DNA of 64,000 nt, taken from contig RHGM01000001.1 in NCBI GenBank assembly GCA_003724185.1, positions 1,097,343 through 1,161,342 on the forward strand, given 5' to 3'. The position numbers were made by a program, and so were the translations under genes. Below the pieces are notes generated by a model. It had not been told where the DNA came from, searched no databases, and saw only the letters and a program-made list of their open reading frames with translations. Position 1 is the stretch's first letter. Each line of letters begins with the position of its first letter. The DNA is from Porphyrobacter sp. IPPAS B-1204. Its GTDB lineage: Bacteria; Pseudomonadota; Alphaproteobacteria; Sphingomonadales; Sphingomonadaceae. Below are positions 8,466 to 17,887 of this stretch, one piece after another.

Positions 8466-9894
8466 GGCTGCACCGTCCGCAGCAGCCCGGGCTGGGCCGG
8501 GTGCGCATCATGCTCGGTCTTGTCCCACACCGCCGCGCGCCCGCCGAGCGTGCGGGCATAGGCGAACACGGCACGCCGCCCGGAAATGATCGCGATGACA
8601 TTGGCCAGCGGCAGCCGTACCACCGCCCACAGCCCTTCGCGCACCCCGTATTCATGCGCGGTGAAGGCAAAACGCATGGCGATCCGCCACGCAAAGGCCG
8701 CAGCATTCGCGATCAACACCGCCTTCAGCAGCGGGGTCAGGGGCACGGGTTCGGCGAGGCCGGTCACGACCATCACTCCCATGATCCCGGTCAGCAGGAC
8801 CAGCGCATAGCCGACCAGCAGCACCAGCGCGGTCAGCGGCCCGCGCCGATCACGTGCGCGCATCCAAATCTCGCTTGGCCCCCCGGCCCAGCCGACCCGG
8901 TCCCAACCCTGCAGCGCGATGCCCAGCACCCAGCGGCTTTTCTGGCGCACCACGGTGTCGAAGCTGTGGGGAAAGAAAGCGCGGGTGGCGATCAGCCGCC
9001 CGTCATGCCCGCGGCCCGGACAAAGCGGCAACGCCCGCCCGCAGCCGCAATCGCGAGGCCAAGCTCGTAATCCTCGGTCAGCGAATCGCTGGCGAAGGGC
9101 AAGCCGTCCCCACCCGCAAGGCCATGCCGTGCCACCAGCCCATCGAGCGCACGGCGCGAGGCGGCGCAGCCCACCCCTGCGCCCGGCACCCCTGCCCGCA
9201 GAGCATCGCGCACCACCAGCGCCTTGCCATGCGCCTCGGCGAATTCCTCGCAGTAATGGGCGCCGATATGCCGTGCGAGCCAGCCGCGATGATGGGGCAC
9301 CAGCGGCTCCACCGGAAGCTGGACGAAATCCGCGCCATCAGCAATCGCCTCGTCCAGCAGGCCAAGCGCGCCCGGATCGACCATGTCTTCGGCGTCATGG
9401 AACACCACGGCGGCAAAGCGCTGACCGGCGCGTTCTTCATCCAGCGCCAGCGCGGCATAGAGGCGGTTGAGGCAATCGGCCTTGGTGGTCGGCCCCTCGC
9501 GGCCATGGATCACCAGTCTCAGCCGGGGATCGCCGCAGGCCGCGGCAATCCCCGCGCCGAGCGTCGCCGGATCATTGCGATAGCACCCGACATAAAGCCG
9601 CACCTGCGGCTGCGGCCAGGTGTCCAGCAGGTGGCGGATCGTCTGGCCGATCACGGCGGCTTCCTGCCACGCCGGAATCAGCACAGCGATCGGACCGGAT
9701 AGGCTGCGGTTCTGGAGCGCCGGCCGGCTGCGCCGCTGGGTGACAGCCCGCCCGGTCGCCTTCAGCCACAGCCACAGGGCATCGACCGCCAGATCGTCCA
9801 GCGCCCCGATCAGAAAAAACACTCCGGCGAACAGCAAAAGTTCGTGTTGCAGCAGTGCGAGCCACTGCCACAGACCAGGCTCCGTAATGGACAA
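8462..9894 (-). pseudogene. NfrB-like processive family-2 glycosyltransferase, frameshifted
   Basis: An N-terminal membrane segment is followed by a GT2 domain: IAVLIPAWQE nucleotide-binding strand, FHDAEDMVDP (DxD-like), and a TEDYEL acceptor motif. The frame ends at 8992 just after RCRFVRAAG. The family continuation (HDGRLIATRAFFP, then RQKSRW, the QxxRW motif, and two to three membrane helices) is in another frame running from about 9010 to 8462. One extra G in the GCGGGCATG stretch near 9008-9011 would restore one frame of about 478 residues. E. coli NfrB is longer because it has a C-terminal MshEN cyclic-di-GMP domain, which is absent here. TTG 9894 has a GGGGAAGGGG ribosome site. The predicted role is synthesis of an exported glycan. 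Confidence 0.65.
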
Positions 9895-10015
9895 GGCGAC
9901 CCCCTTCCCCAAGCAAGTGGGCAAGCTACATCGCCTCAGCCCCCTGCGCAACCGGGCTGGCTATTTTCATGGTTTCATTCGGGTTTATTGGTGCCCAGCG
10001 GCGAAAACGGGCGGC

Positions 10016-10453
10016 CTACCAGCTCCCGGTGTTGGGCATGCTGGCCCAGGGTTCGGCCGGTTCGAGATGGCCTTCCTGCAGCAATTCCACCGAGATCCCG
10101 TCGGGCGATTTGACAAAGGCCATGTGCCCGTCACGCGGGGGGCGGTGGATGATGTGCCCGGCATCGGCAAGGCGCTGGCAGGTCTCGTAGATGTTCTCGA
10201 CGCGGTAGGCGAGGTGCCCGAAATTGCGCCCTCCATCGTAGGCTTCGGCCGCGCTGCCGTCTGCGGGCGGCCAGTTATAGGTCAGTTCGACCTCGGCCAC
10301 ACCCGCCTGCCCCGGTGCTGCGAGAAAGATCAGCGTAAAGCGTCCGGCTTCGACATCGAAGCGCCGCACTTCCTCCAGCCCGATCAGCTTGAAGAAGTCC
10401 ACCGTGGCATCGGGATCGGTCACACGGATCATGCTGTGAAGGTACTTTACCAT
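10016..10453 (-). CDS. gloA: VOC-family protein, probable lactoylglutathione lyase (glyoxalase I)
   Basis: 145 residues forming two betaalphabetabetabeta units. The likely metal ligands are His in the YLHSMIRV opening, Glu in EVELTYNW, His in NFGHLAYRV and Glu in GISVELLQ. This is the four-ligand pattern of glyoxalase I, which isomerises the methylglyoxal-glutathione adduct. The start has a GGAG ribosome site. The gene is divergent from the SIMPL gene. VOC members vary in substrate, but the full-length match to the GloA pattern supports the call. Confidence 0.88.
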   Translation of the reverse strand: MVKYLHSMIRVTDPDATVDFFKLIGLEEVRRFDVEAGRFTLIFLAAPGQAGVAEVELTYNWPPADGSAAEAYDGGRNFGHLAYRVENIYETCQRLADAGHIIHRPPRDGHMAFVKSPDGISVELLQEGHLEPAEPWASMPNTGSW

Positions 10454-10518
10454 TCAAACTCCATTCATCGACGATGATGCACAACTCGTCGCACCAAGTC
10501 TTTCTGGGGGAACATGCG

Positions 10519-11271
10519 ATGAGCGGCGATGATGTGCAACCGGCGATAGCGACGAGTGGTGGCTGGCGCGAGCCCGCAACCGCACGCTGGTTCGGAACGG
10601 CGGCGATTCTGGCGGTCGGCATGGTCGCGGGCGGATACCTGCTGGGCGACGGCTTGCTGCGCGCCAAGGATGCGGAACGCGCCGTCACCGTGCGCGGTCT
10701 TGCCGAACGCAATGTCACCGCTGACCTTGCGACATGGACGATCTCCTACTCTGCCGCCTCGACCAATCTTGCCGAGGCGCAAGCCAAGGTGCGCGCCGAT
10801 ACGCAGGCGATCGAGGCGTTCTTCAAGGATCTGGGATTCCCTGCCGATGCGCTCCAGCCGACCGGCGCCAATGTCACCAGCTACACCAACGACGGGATCA
10901 CCACCTTCACCGTCCGCCAGCGCCTCGCGCTGCGCACCACCGACATCACCCGCGCCCAGAAGGCCGTGGCGCGGCAGTTTGATCTGGTCGGGCGCGGGGT
11001 GCTTCTGGAGGAAGGATCGGGCATGGCCTACACCTTCACCAAGCTGAACGACATCAAGCCCGAAATGGTGGCCGAGGCTACCAAGGACGCCCGCGCCGCA
11101 GCCCAGCAATTCGCGCAGGATTCCAATGCCGGTGTCGGGAAGATCAAGGATGCCACGCAAGGCTATTTCGAGATCGAGGCGCGCGATGGCGATGCCGGCG
11201 GCTGGGGATCGGCGGACAGCCCGTTCAAGAAGGTGCGGGTCGTCACCACGGTCAGCTTCACACTCGACTAA
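10519..11271 (+). CDS. SIMPL-domain (DUF541) membrane-anchored protein
   Basis: About 250 residues. A basic N-terminus and one membrane helix (FGTAAILAVGMVAGGYLLG) are followed by the SIMPL core beginning VTVRGLAERNVTADLATWTISY and ending in a KVRVVTTVSFTLD strand. SIMPL/BP26-like proteins are periplasmic, some forming oligomeric rings, with poorly defined functions linked to envelope stress. ATG 10519 is chosen for its GGGGGA ribosome site; a start at 10474 would prepend 15 non-conserved residues. It is divergent from gloA. Confidence 0.8.
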   Translation: MSGDDVQPAIATSGGWREPATARWFGTAAILAVGMVAGGYLLGDGLLRAKDAERAVTVRGLAERNVTADLATWTISYSAASTNLAEAQAKVRADTQAIEAFFKDLGFPADALQPTGANVTSYTNDGITTFTVRQRLALRTTDITRAQKAVARQFDLVGRGVLLEEGSGMAYTFTKLNDIKPEMVAEATKDARAAAQQFAQDSNAGVGKIKDATQGYFEIEARDGDAGGWGSADSPFKKVRVVTTVSFTLD

Positions 11272-11459
11272 GCGCCACGCCGTCCGCCGTTCTGGCCGCG
11301 ATTGGGCGATATTTTCGCACCATCCGTCGCGCAGGCAGGAGGGTTTGTTGCGCGGCCACGTTGAGGGGCGTATGCGCGCCCTCCTGCACGGGGACACGCC
11401 AGAACAATCCATCGTGCAGTCCCCGCTCGGGGTCGCTCATCGGGAACATTGCACCAGTC

Positions 11460-12266
11460 ATGCTTCAGAGATTGCGCGACTTTTTCAGCCCACCTCCCCC
11501 GCCCAAGCTCCCGGCGGTTCCTGCGGGCAGGCGCTATTTCGCTATCGGCGACATTCACGGACGGCTTGATCTTTACGAGGCGATGATCACCGCGATCGAA
11601 GCCGAAATTGTCAGCGCTCCCGAACTGGATCACCGCATCATCGTGCTTGGCGATCTGGTTGACCGCGGCCCCGACAGCGCAGGCGTGGTCGAGCGCACCC
11701 GCAGCTGGCAACAGACCCGCAATGTGCGGGTGCTGGCCGGCAATCACGAAGAAATGTTCCTCGCCGCCTTCGAAAAGCCCGAAGGCTTGCGCCATTTCCT
11801 CAAGCATGGCGGGCGCGAGACGGTGCTGAGCTACGGCCTGTCGAGCAAGCAGCTTGCGACGCTGGAGCTTGAGGCAATCTTCGAACATTTGCCGCGCATC
11901 GTGCCGCAATCGACGCGCGATTACATCGCCGGGTTCGAAACCATGATCCGCGCCGGCGACTATGTCTTCGTCCACGCCGGGATCGACCCGACACGTCCCC
12001 TGGGCGAACAGAAGCGCAGCGATCTGCTGTGGATCCGGGAGCGGTTCCTGTCGCATGAAGGGCCGCTCGAAAAGGTGGTCGTGCACGGCCACACGATTTT
12101 CGACCACGTGATGGATTGCGGCAATCGCATCGGCATTGACACTGGCGCTTTTCGCTCCGGTGTGCTTACAGCACTCGTGCTCGAGGGCGACCAGCGGCGC
12201 ATCCTTCAGGCCCGTGCCGACGAGCGCGGGTCGGTGACGGTGTTCCACGGCGATCAGCCCCGCTGA
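11460..12266 (+). CDS. PPP-type metallophosphoesterase (Ser/Thr protein phosphatase family)
   Basis: About 268 residues. It shows the metal-binding PPP signatures in order: GDIHGR, LGDLVDRGPDS and AGNHEEM, then a VHAGIDP histidine and VHGHT near the C-terminus. This is close to bacteriophage lambda PPase and PrpA/PrpB-like phosphatases that dephosphorylate proteins or small phosphoesters. A proline-rich linker (SPPPPPKLP) precedes the core. ATG 11460 was chosen because conservation begins after it; upstream codons in this frame are unlike the family. No partner kinase is adjacent. Confidence 0.88.
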   Translation: MLQRLRDFFSPPPPPKLPAVPAGRRYFAIGDIHGRLDLYEAMITAIEAEIVSAPELDHRIIVLGDLVDRGPDSAGVVERTRSWQQTRNVRVLAGNHEEMFLAAFEKPEGLRHFLKHGGRETVLSYGLSSKQLATLELEAIFEHLPRIVPQSTRDYIAGFETMIRAGDYVFVHAGIDPTRPLGEQKRSDLLWIRERFLSHEGPLEKVVVHGHTIFDHVMDCGNRIGIDTGAFRSGVLTALVLEGDQRRILQARADERGSVTVFHGDQPR

Positions 12267-12330
12267 CCCGCGGTTCGCAACGCGGGCGGTTTCAGGTTTT
12301 CGCACACTGGATTTTTTGGGGCTGCATTTC

Positions 12331-13641
12331 ATGAAAATTGCGATGGTGGGTTCGGGCTATGTCGGGCTCGTGTCAGGCGCTTGCTTTGCCGATTTCGGCC
12401 ATGATGTGGTCTGCATCGACAAGGATCAGGGCAAGATCGACCGGCTCCATGCCGGGGTGATGCCGATTTACGAACCGGGCCTGGACGCGCTGGTCGACAG
12501 CAATGTGAAGGCCGGACGGCTGACCTTTACCACCAGTCTGGCCGAAGGGATCAAGGACGCGAGTGCGATCTTCATCGCTGTCGGCACGCCCAGCCGCCGC
12601 GGCGATGGCCATGCCGATCTGACCTTCGTCTACGAAGTCGCCCGCGAAGTTGGCGAACATTTGGCCAATGACGCAGTGATCGTCACCAAGTCGACCGTGC
12701 CGGTCGGCACCGGGGACGAGGTCGAACGGATCATCCGCGAAACCGGCACCACCCACAAATTCGCCGTCGTCTCCAACCCCGAATTCCTTCGCGAAGGCGC
12801 TGCGATCGGCGATTTCAAGCGGCCCGACCGCATCGTGATCGGCGCAGAGGACGAATTCGGCCGTGAGGTTATGCGCGAGGTTTACCGCCCGCTGTTCCTC
12901 AACGAAAGCCCGATCCTGTTCACCTCGCGCCGCACCAGCGAGCTGATCAAATACGCCGCCAACGCCTTCCTCGCGACCAAGATCACCTTCATCAACGAAA
13001 TGGCCGATCTGTGCGAAAAGGTCGGCGCGAATGTGCAGGACGTCAGCCGCGGGATCGGGATGGACAACCGCATCGGCGCCAAGTTCCTGCACGCAGGCCC
13101 CGGATACGGCGGCAGCTGCTTTCCCAAGGACACGCTCGCGCTGCTCAAGACCGCCGAGGATTACGACAGCCCGACCCGGATCGTCGAGGCGGTGGTCAAG
13201 GTCAACGACAGCCGCAAGCGGGCGATGGGCCGCAAGGTCGTCGATGCGCTGGGCGGGTTCGAGACGGCGCGCGGCAAGAAGGCGGCGTTGCTGGGCCTGA
13301 CCTTCAAGCCCAACACCGATGACATGCGGGATTCCCCCGCTATCGCGGTCGCCCAGACACTGATGGACGCAGGCGTTGAAGTGGCCGCCTATGACCCCGA
13401 AGGCATGGAGCAGGCCCGCCCGCTGCTGCCCGGCGTCACCATGTGCGAAAATGCCTACGAGGCGATCGAGGGTGCCGACGTGGTGGTGATCGTGACCGAA
13501 TGGGACGCCTTCCGCGCGCTCGATTTCAAGCGCGTGAAGGAACTCGCCAACGCCCCCGTGATGGTTGACCTCAGAAACATCTACAACCCTGATGACATGG
13601 CCGCAGCCGGGTTCACCTACGTCAGCGTGGGTCGCGCCTGA
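12331..13641 (+). CDS. ugd: UDP-glucose 6-dehydrogenase
   Basis: 436 residues. Oxidises UDP-glucose to UDP-glucuronate with NAD, a precursor for exopolysaccharide or lipopolysaccharide sugars. The N-terminal Rossmann motif is GSGYVGLVSGACFADFGHDV. Other landmarks are SKSTVPVGT, SNPEFLREGAAIGDF, the central AANAFLATKITFINEMA helix and the active cysteine in GYGGSCFPKDT. The C-terminal domain has GLTFKPNTDDMRDSP. ATG 12331 was chosen at MKIAMVGSG. The 3' end overlaps the convergent TspO-like gene by 25 bases. Confidence 0.96.
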   Translation: MKIAMVGSGYVGLVSGACFADFGHDVVCIDKDQGKIDRLHAGVMPIYEPGLDALVDSNVKAGRLTFTTSLAEGIKDASAIFIAVGTPSRRGDGHADLTFVYEVAREVGEHLANDAVIVTKSTVPVGTGDEVERIIRETGTTHKFAVVSNPEFLREGAAIGDFKRPDRIVIGAEDEFGREVMREVYRPLFLNESPILFTSRRTSELIKYAANAFLATKITFINEMADLCEKVGANVQDVSRGIGMDNRIGAKFLHAGPGYGGSCFPKDTLALLKTAEDYDSPTRIVEAVVKVNDSRKRAMGRKVVDALGGFETARGKKAALLGLTFKPNTDDMRDSPAIAVAQTLMDAGVEVAAYDPEGMEQARPLLPGVTMCENAYEAIEGADVVVIVTEWDAFRALDFKRVKELANAPVMVDLRNIYNPDDMAAAGFTYVSVGRA

Positions 13642-14447
13642 CCTCCGAACCAATGGCGGCGGTTGTCCTTCTGGAACAGCTGCCAAAAGGTAACGGCGAG
13701 CACGAGCACGATACCGCCGATGGCGGCCCAGCCCACGGCGGGAAAACGCTGACCGCCCGCCGCGTTGATCGCGACAAACGCCCAAGCAAACACCAGCCCG
13801 TAAAGCGGCGCACCGCGTGACCGGCCTGCGGCAACAGCGGCAATGCCTGAGCCGATCACGATCATCACTGTCGCCACAACAGGCGCGGGATCGGCGCCGC
13901 CGATGCCGTGATACCGCAGGCTCGCTGCGATGTTGACGATGCTGGCCGCGGTCAGCCACGCCGCCAGAGCGCTGAACGCAGGCGCTGCAAACAGCCGCTC
14001 GCCCCGCGACAAGGCCGGAGCGGCCACCAATGCGCGCAAAACGACCAGCAGACCGGCGAGCGAGACGAGGATGATCAATACAGAAATCGCGGTGAGGTTC
14101 GCCAGCTGGGTGTAGGTCGACCACACCCCCTGCGCTGCCAGGGCAATCGCGGCCGGCCAACCGATGCGGGCGAGCAGGGCGTTGCTGCGCTGGGCCGGAA
14201 GCGCCTGCCACACGGCAAAGGCTACCGACAGGGCGAACAACGGGCCCCAGATCGCAAAGGCCCACCCCGCAGGCGTGATGAGCGTGCGCACCGCGTCCGA
14301 ACGGTCGCCAATGAACTCGCCGATGCCCAGCCGCGGCAGGAAGCCCGCGCCGATCTGCACCACCACCGCAAGGATGATCGCGAGACGCTGGATGAGCGGC
14401 CGGTGTGCTGACACGCGCGGCGTGATGGCCGATCCGATCACCTGCAT
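13617..14447 (-). CDS. Multi-spanning membrane protein, TspO/MBR-like
   Basis: 276 residues with about seven or eight hydrophobic helices. The PAGWAFAIWGPLFALS motif and later WSTYTQLANLTAISV resemble the tryptophan-rich sensory protein (TspO/MBR) group, but the protein is longer than the usual ~160-residue TspO. It may be a distant or extended relative. The start has a GAAGGA site. It lies just downstream of RNase P RNA on the same strand. The ligand is unknown. Confidence 0.6.
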   Translation of the reverse strand: MQVIGSAITPRVSAHRPLIQRLAIILAVVVQIGAGFLPRLGIGEFIGDRSDAVRTLITPAGWAFAIWGPLFALSVAFAVWQALPAQRSNALLARIGWPAAIALAAQGVWSTYTQLANLTAISVLIILVSLAGLLVVLRALVAAPALSRGERLFAAPAFSALAAWLTAASIVNIAASLRYHGIGGADPAPVVATVMIVIGSGIAAVAAGRSRGAPLYGLVFAWAFVAINAAGGQRFPAVGWAAIGGIVLVLAVTFWQLFQKDNRRHWFGGQARPTLT

Positions 14448-14537
14448 TGGGATGTGTTCCTTCGGAGGCGAGGCGGCTGAGCCTCAAGTTGGACGGAAAA
14501 CCCCGTCCTAAAGTAGCGAAGCGGTAGGGCACCAAGA

Positions 14538-14973
<436 letters not shown>

Positions 14974-15004
14974 CGCTGCCAATAGGCCTGTTGTCGGCGA
15001 ATTG

Positions 15005-15652
15005 CTAGCGCGTCCGCCCCTGATCGCGGTCGAGCAGCAATTGCCAGAGGATCGCGGCGATTTCGCCATCGGGGACACCGGTGATGTGTTCAGGCCGCCA
15101 GCGCCGTTCAAACGCCTCGACCGCCTTGGTCTGATCGGTGATGTCGTAACCGAAGCGCTCCAGCGCGAGGAAGAACGAGCCGAGGTTGTGGAACGGATTG
15201 CCCGCCGCAAGGCATTGCGGGCGCGGCAGGCACAGCTTGTATTGCGCCAGCCGGTCCCACGGGAACAGCTCGCCCGGATCGACTTTCCGCATCGGCGCGA
15301 CGCAGGAATGGCCGACCACATTGGCACGCGGAATATCGTATTGCCTCACGATCCGCGCCAGCAGCGGGATCAGCGCGTCGATCTGCGCGCCGGCAAAACC
15401 GCGATAGCCCCCATTCTCGGGCGCATGGCCGGGATGATCAAGCTCGATCCCGATGCTCGCCGAGTTCACATCCGGTATCCCGCGCCAGTAGCTCGCACCT
15501 GCGTGCCATGCGCGGCGATCCTCGGGCACCAGGCGGATGACCTCGCCTTCTTCGGTGATGCAGTAATGCGCGCTGACCGAAGCAGCGGGATCGCACATCC
15601 GCGCAATCGCGGCTTCGACCGGCTTCATTTCGGTATAGTGGATCACTACCAT
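15005..15652 (-). CDS. N-acetylmuramoyl-L-alanine amidase (Amidase_2/AmpD-AmiD type), N-terminus frame-broken
   Basis: 215 residues are readable from ATG 15652. The zinc amidase motifs are VVIHYTEM (first His), SIGIELDHPG, VVGHSCVAPMRKVDPGELFPW (His and the Asp of the catalytic end) and AHYCITEEGEV. It cleaves the bond between MurNAc and the stem peptide. The family usually begins with an SPNxxxR segment. That segment is encoded here in the same frame just upstream (PSPNHGERTLPIS) but has no start codon. The ATG at 15734 is separated from it by a C7 run (15723-15729); with six it would read MLGGDDAELVHREVPSPN. The true gene is therefore probably 15005-15734 with a one-base slip. Confidence 0.85.
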   Translation of the reverse strand: MVVIHYTEMKPVEAAIARMCDPAASVSAHYCITEEGEVIRLVPEDRRAWHAGASYWRGIPDVNSASIGIELDHPGHAPENGGYRGFAGAQIDALIPLLARIVRQYDIPRANVVGHSCVAPMRKVDPGELFPWDRLAQYKLCLPRPQCLAAGNPFHNLGSFFLALERFGYDITDQTKAVEAFERRWRPEHITGVPDGEIAAILWQLLLDRDQGRTR

Positions 15653-15722
15653 GCTGATCGGCAGCGTCCGCTCGCCATGGTTGGGCGAGGGAACCTCGCG
15701 GTGAACCAGCTCTGCGTCGTCG

Positions 15723-15729
15723 CCCCCCC
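15723..15729. repeat. C7/G7 homopolymer that breaks the amidase N-terminus
   Basis: Seven C on the plus strand, directly after the ATG CTG of the predicted full-length amidase. Six would join the start to the conserved SPN segment. Confidence 0.7.
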
Positions 15730-15744
15730 AGCATCAACGCAGGC

Positions 15745-16398
15745 CTATCCGATCATGCCATCAGGCTCGGGCAGCACCGCGCCCAGCACCAGCGCACCAT
15801 CACCCAGCTTGTACTGGAGGCCGCCGTCCATTTCCTCGGCCAGCACGGCGATCATGTGCGCAGCCGCCGTGCGCGAGGTGATTTCGGTCTCGTCGAGGTC
15901 GCCTTGCAGCGCACGGCCAATCGTTTCGTCAAATGCGATCCGGTCACCGCGCGCGCGCGCCACGATTTCCACCGCGCCATCGCGCCGTTCCGCCCCGATA
16001 TCGAGCGTTCCGCCGCGCACCAGCGCATCCAGCGCAATCTGCGCAAGGTTCAGCATCACCTTGACCGCCGGCTTGGGCAGGCTGGGTTCGGCAATCGCCC
16101 AATTTACCTCGACCCGCTTGGCATCCGAGGCCAGCGCGTCAATCACGCTCTTGGCCTCGTCCACCGGGATCGCCTCGCCAAAGCCGCCTGCGGCCCCGAA
16201 GGCGAGGCGGAAGAACTTCAGCTTGTCGGTGCTGATCTTCGCCGATTGTTCGAGCAATTCCATGCAGCGCGCGCGCATCTGGGGGTCCTGCTCGTCTGCG
16301 AGCAGTTCCAGCCCATTGGCGAGCGCACCCACAGGAGACAGCATGTCATGGCACAGGCGCGAGCACAGCATCGCGGCGAGATCGGTCTGGGAAATCAT
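15745..16398 (-). CDS. chpT: Histidine phosphotransferase ChpT
   Basis: 217 residues. The four-helix dimerisation part has the phospho-accepting LCSRLCHDMLSPVGAL (His 17), followed by a degenerate ATPase-like C-terminal domain lacking the ATP-binding boxes, as in ChpT. In Caulobacter ChpT relays phosphate from CckA to CtrA and CpdR, controlling cell cycle and, in sphingomonads, motility. The position upstream of the amidase is on the same strand, 10 bases before the predicted full-length start. CckA and CtrA genes are not in this window. Confidence 0.88.
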   Translation of the reverse strand: MISQTDLAAMLCSRLCHDMLSPVGALANGLELLADEQDPQMRARCMELLEQSAKISTDKLKFFRLAFGAAGGFGEAIPVDEAKSVIDALASDAKRVEVNWAIAEPSLPKPAVKVMLNLAQIALDALVRGGTLDIGAERRDGAVEIVARARGDRIAFDETIGRALQGDLDETEITSRTAAAHMIAVLAEEMDGGLQYKLGDGALVLGAVLPEPDGMIG

Positions 16399-16407
16399 GC
16401 GCTCTAC

Positions 16408-16803
16408 CTAACCATCGATCAGGCATAAGGGAAGTGCGACAAACCCTTGTTCCCCGTCCTGCCAGAAGGCGATGTCATCTCCGGCAAGAATCGCCCAGAT
16501 GCGGCCATCCTTCGCGGCGCAGGCGCGGTCGGTAGCGGAGGGTTTCGCCTCGCCCTGCGGGTGCGAATGGAAATAGCCCACGACTTGCGGGCCGCCTGCG
16601 CGGGCAGCGCGGTGAGCGTCGATCAGGGCCTGGGGGTCGATCTCGAAATGGGTTTCCGGCGAGGGATGGACGTTGGCGGTTTCGTGGGCCTCGGTGATTT
16701 GCGCGCCCTCGCCCAGCAACAGCCCGCAGGCCTCACGCGGGTGCGCGGCGGCGGCAGCGGCGCGCATGGCGGCAAGGGCTTGGCTTGTCACTTCGACTTG
16801 CAT
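16408..16803 (-). CDS. M67-family JAMM metallopeptidase
   Basis: About 131 residues forming a single MPN domain. The early Glu is in PREACGLLLG, and the zinc site is YFHSHPQGEAKPSATD, the full ExnHxHxnSxxD pattern. Bacterial JAMM proteins cleave isopeptide-like or ubiquitin-fold conjugates, or process sulfur carriers such as ThiS/MoaD relatives; no such carrier gene is adjacent. The ATG at 16803 (MQVEVTSQ) starts the conserved region, 16 bases from the divergent RluD gene. It ends 9 bases before chpT, so they may be cotranscribed. Confidence 0.88.
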   Translation of the reverse strand: MQVEVTSQALAAMRAAAAAAHPREACGLLLGEGAQITEAHETANVHPSPETHFEIDPQALIDAHRAARAGGPQVVGYFHSHPQGEAKPSATDRACAAKDGRIWAILAGDDIAFWQDGEQGFVALPLCLIDG

Positions 16804-16819
16804 CACGCATGGCCATAGC

Positions 16820-17773
16820 ATGTCCGAACCCGAAATCATCACCGGCACCATTGCCTCCCCTTCCCGCCTCGACAAGGCGCTGGCCGAGGCCACCGGCCTG
16901 TCCCGCGCGCGGGTGCAGGGGTTGATCGAACAAGGCCGGGTCGATGTCGCGGGGAAGACCGTCACATCTGCCTCGATGAAGGTTGCCGCCGATGCGCCGT
17001 TCCGCATCATCATCGCTGCCGCCATGCCTGCCGAGGCCATGCCCGAGGATATCCCGCTCGTCATCGCCTACGAGGACGCGCACCTGATCGTGGTCGACAA
17101 ACCGGCGGGCATGGTTGTCCACCCGGCGGTGGGCAACATCACCGGCACGCTGGTCAATGCGCTGCTGCATCACTGCCGAGGCAACCTGTCCGGCATCAAC
17201 GGCATCGCGCGGCCGGGCATCGTCCACCGGATCGACAAGGACACATCGGGCCTGCTGGTCGTCGCCAAGTCGGACGCCGCGCATGAAGGCCTCGCCGTGC
17301 AGTTCGCCGCGCACACCGTGCACCGCCGCTATGTCGCGGTCTGCGCCGGCCATCCCTCGCCAGCGACAGGCACCATCGACGCGCGCGTGGGCCGGTCGGA
17401 CGCGGACCGAAAGAAAATGACGGTGCTGCCCAACAATTCCTCGCGCGGGAAAACCGCGATCACCCATTATACGGTGCTGGAGCGGCTGGATGAGGCCGCG
17501 CTGATCGAGTGCCGGTTGGAAACGGGCAGAACCCACCAGGTCCGTGTTCACTGCGCGTCAATCGGCCATCCGTTATTGGGAGATCCTGCCTATGGCCGTA
17601 CCCCCAAACACCTGCGCCCGGTCCTTGAGCGACTCGGCTTTGCCCGGCAGGCCCTGCACGCCGCCGAGCTGGGCTTTGTCCATCCGGTAACGGGCGAAAA
17701 CATCCGTTTCAGCAGCAATCTGCCACAGGACATGTCGGAACTTATCGACCAACTGCAACGTAGTAATCGATGA
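16820..17773 (+). CDS. rluD: Ribosomal large subunit pseudouridine synthase, RluD type
   Basis: 317 residues. An N-terminal S4 RNA-binding domain (RLDKALAEATGLSRARVQGLIEQGRV) is followed by the RluA-family catalytic domain with GIVHRIDKDTSGLLVVAK, where the Asp after Lys is the nucleophile, and LETGRTHQVRVH. It isomerises uridines in 23S rRNA helix 69. The divergent JAMM gene starts 16 bases away, so promoters overlap. ATG 16820 precedes the S4 domain directly. Confidence 0.92.
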   Translation: MSEPEIITGTIASPSRLDKALAEATGLSRARVQGLIEQGRVDVAGKTVTSASMKVAADAPFRIIIAAAMPAEAMPEDIPLVIAYEDAHLIVVDKPAGMVVHPAVGNITGTLVNALLHHCRGNLSGINGIARPGIVHRIDKDTSGLLVVAKSDAAHEGLAVQFAAHTVHRRYVAVCAGHPSPATGTIDARVGRSDADRKKMTVLPNNSSRGKTAITHYTVLERLDEAALIECRLETGRTHQVRVHCASIGHPLLGDPAYGRTPKHLRPVLERLGFARQALHAAELGFVHPVTGENIRFSSNLPQDMSELIDQLQRSNR

Positions 17774-17887
17774 AACCCGCATACATCCGAGGCGTTTTCG
17801 CGTATATATAGAACCCGTGGCCCAGTTCGCGGGATGCCCATCAGGGGTCCCGTGCAAGCGGTCGACGCTAGAAAGGTTAGGTAAAAC

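Noticed and set aside
8462..9031. Reading the NfrB C-terminal frame as an independent small protein
   Set aside because: Its first residues are out of family, and the conserved part starts mid-domain directly where the upstream frame stops.
12373..14535. A 720-residue minus-strand frame
   Set aside because: Overlaps ugd in antisense and carries no domain.
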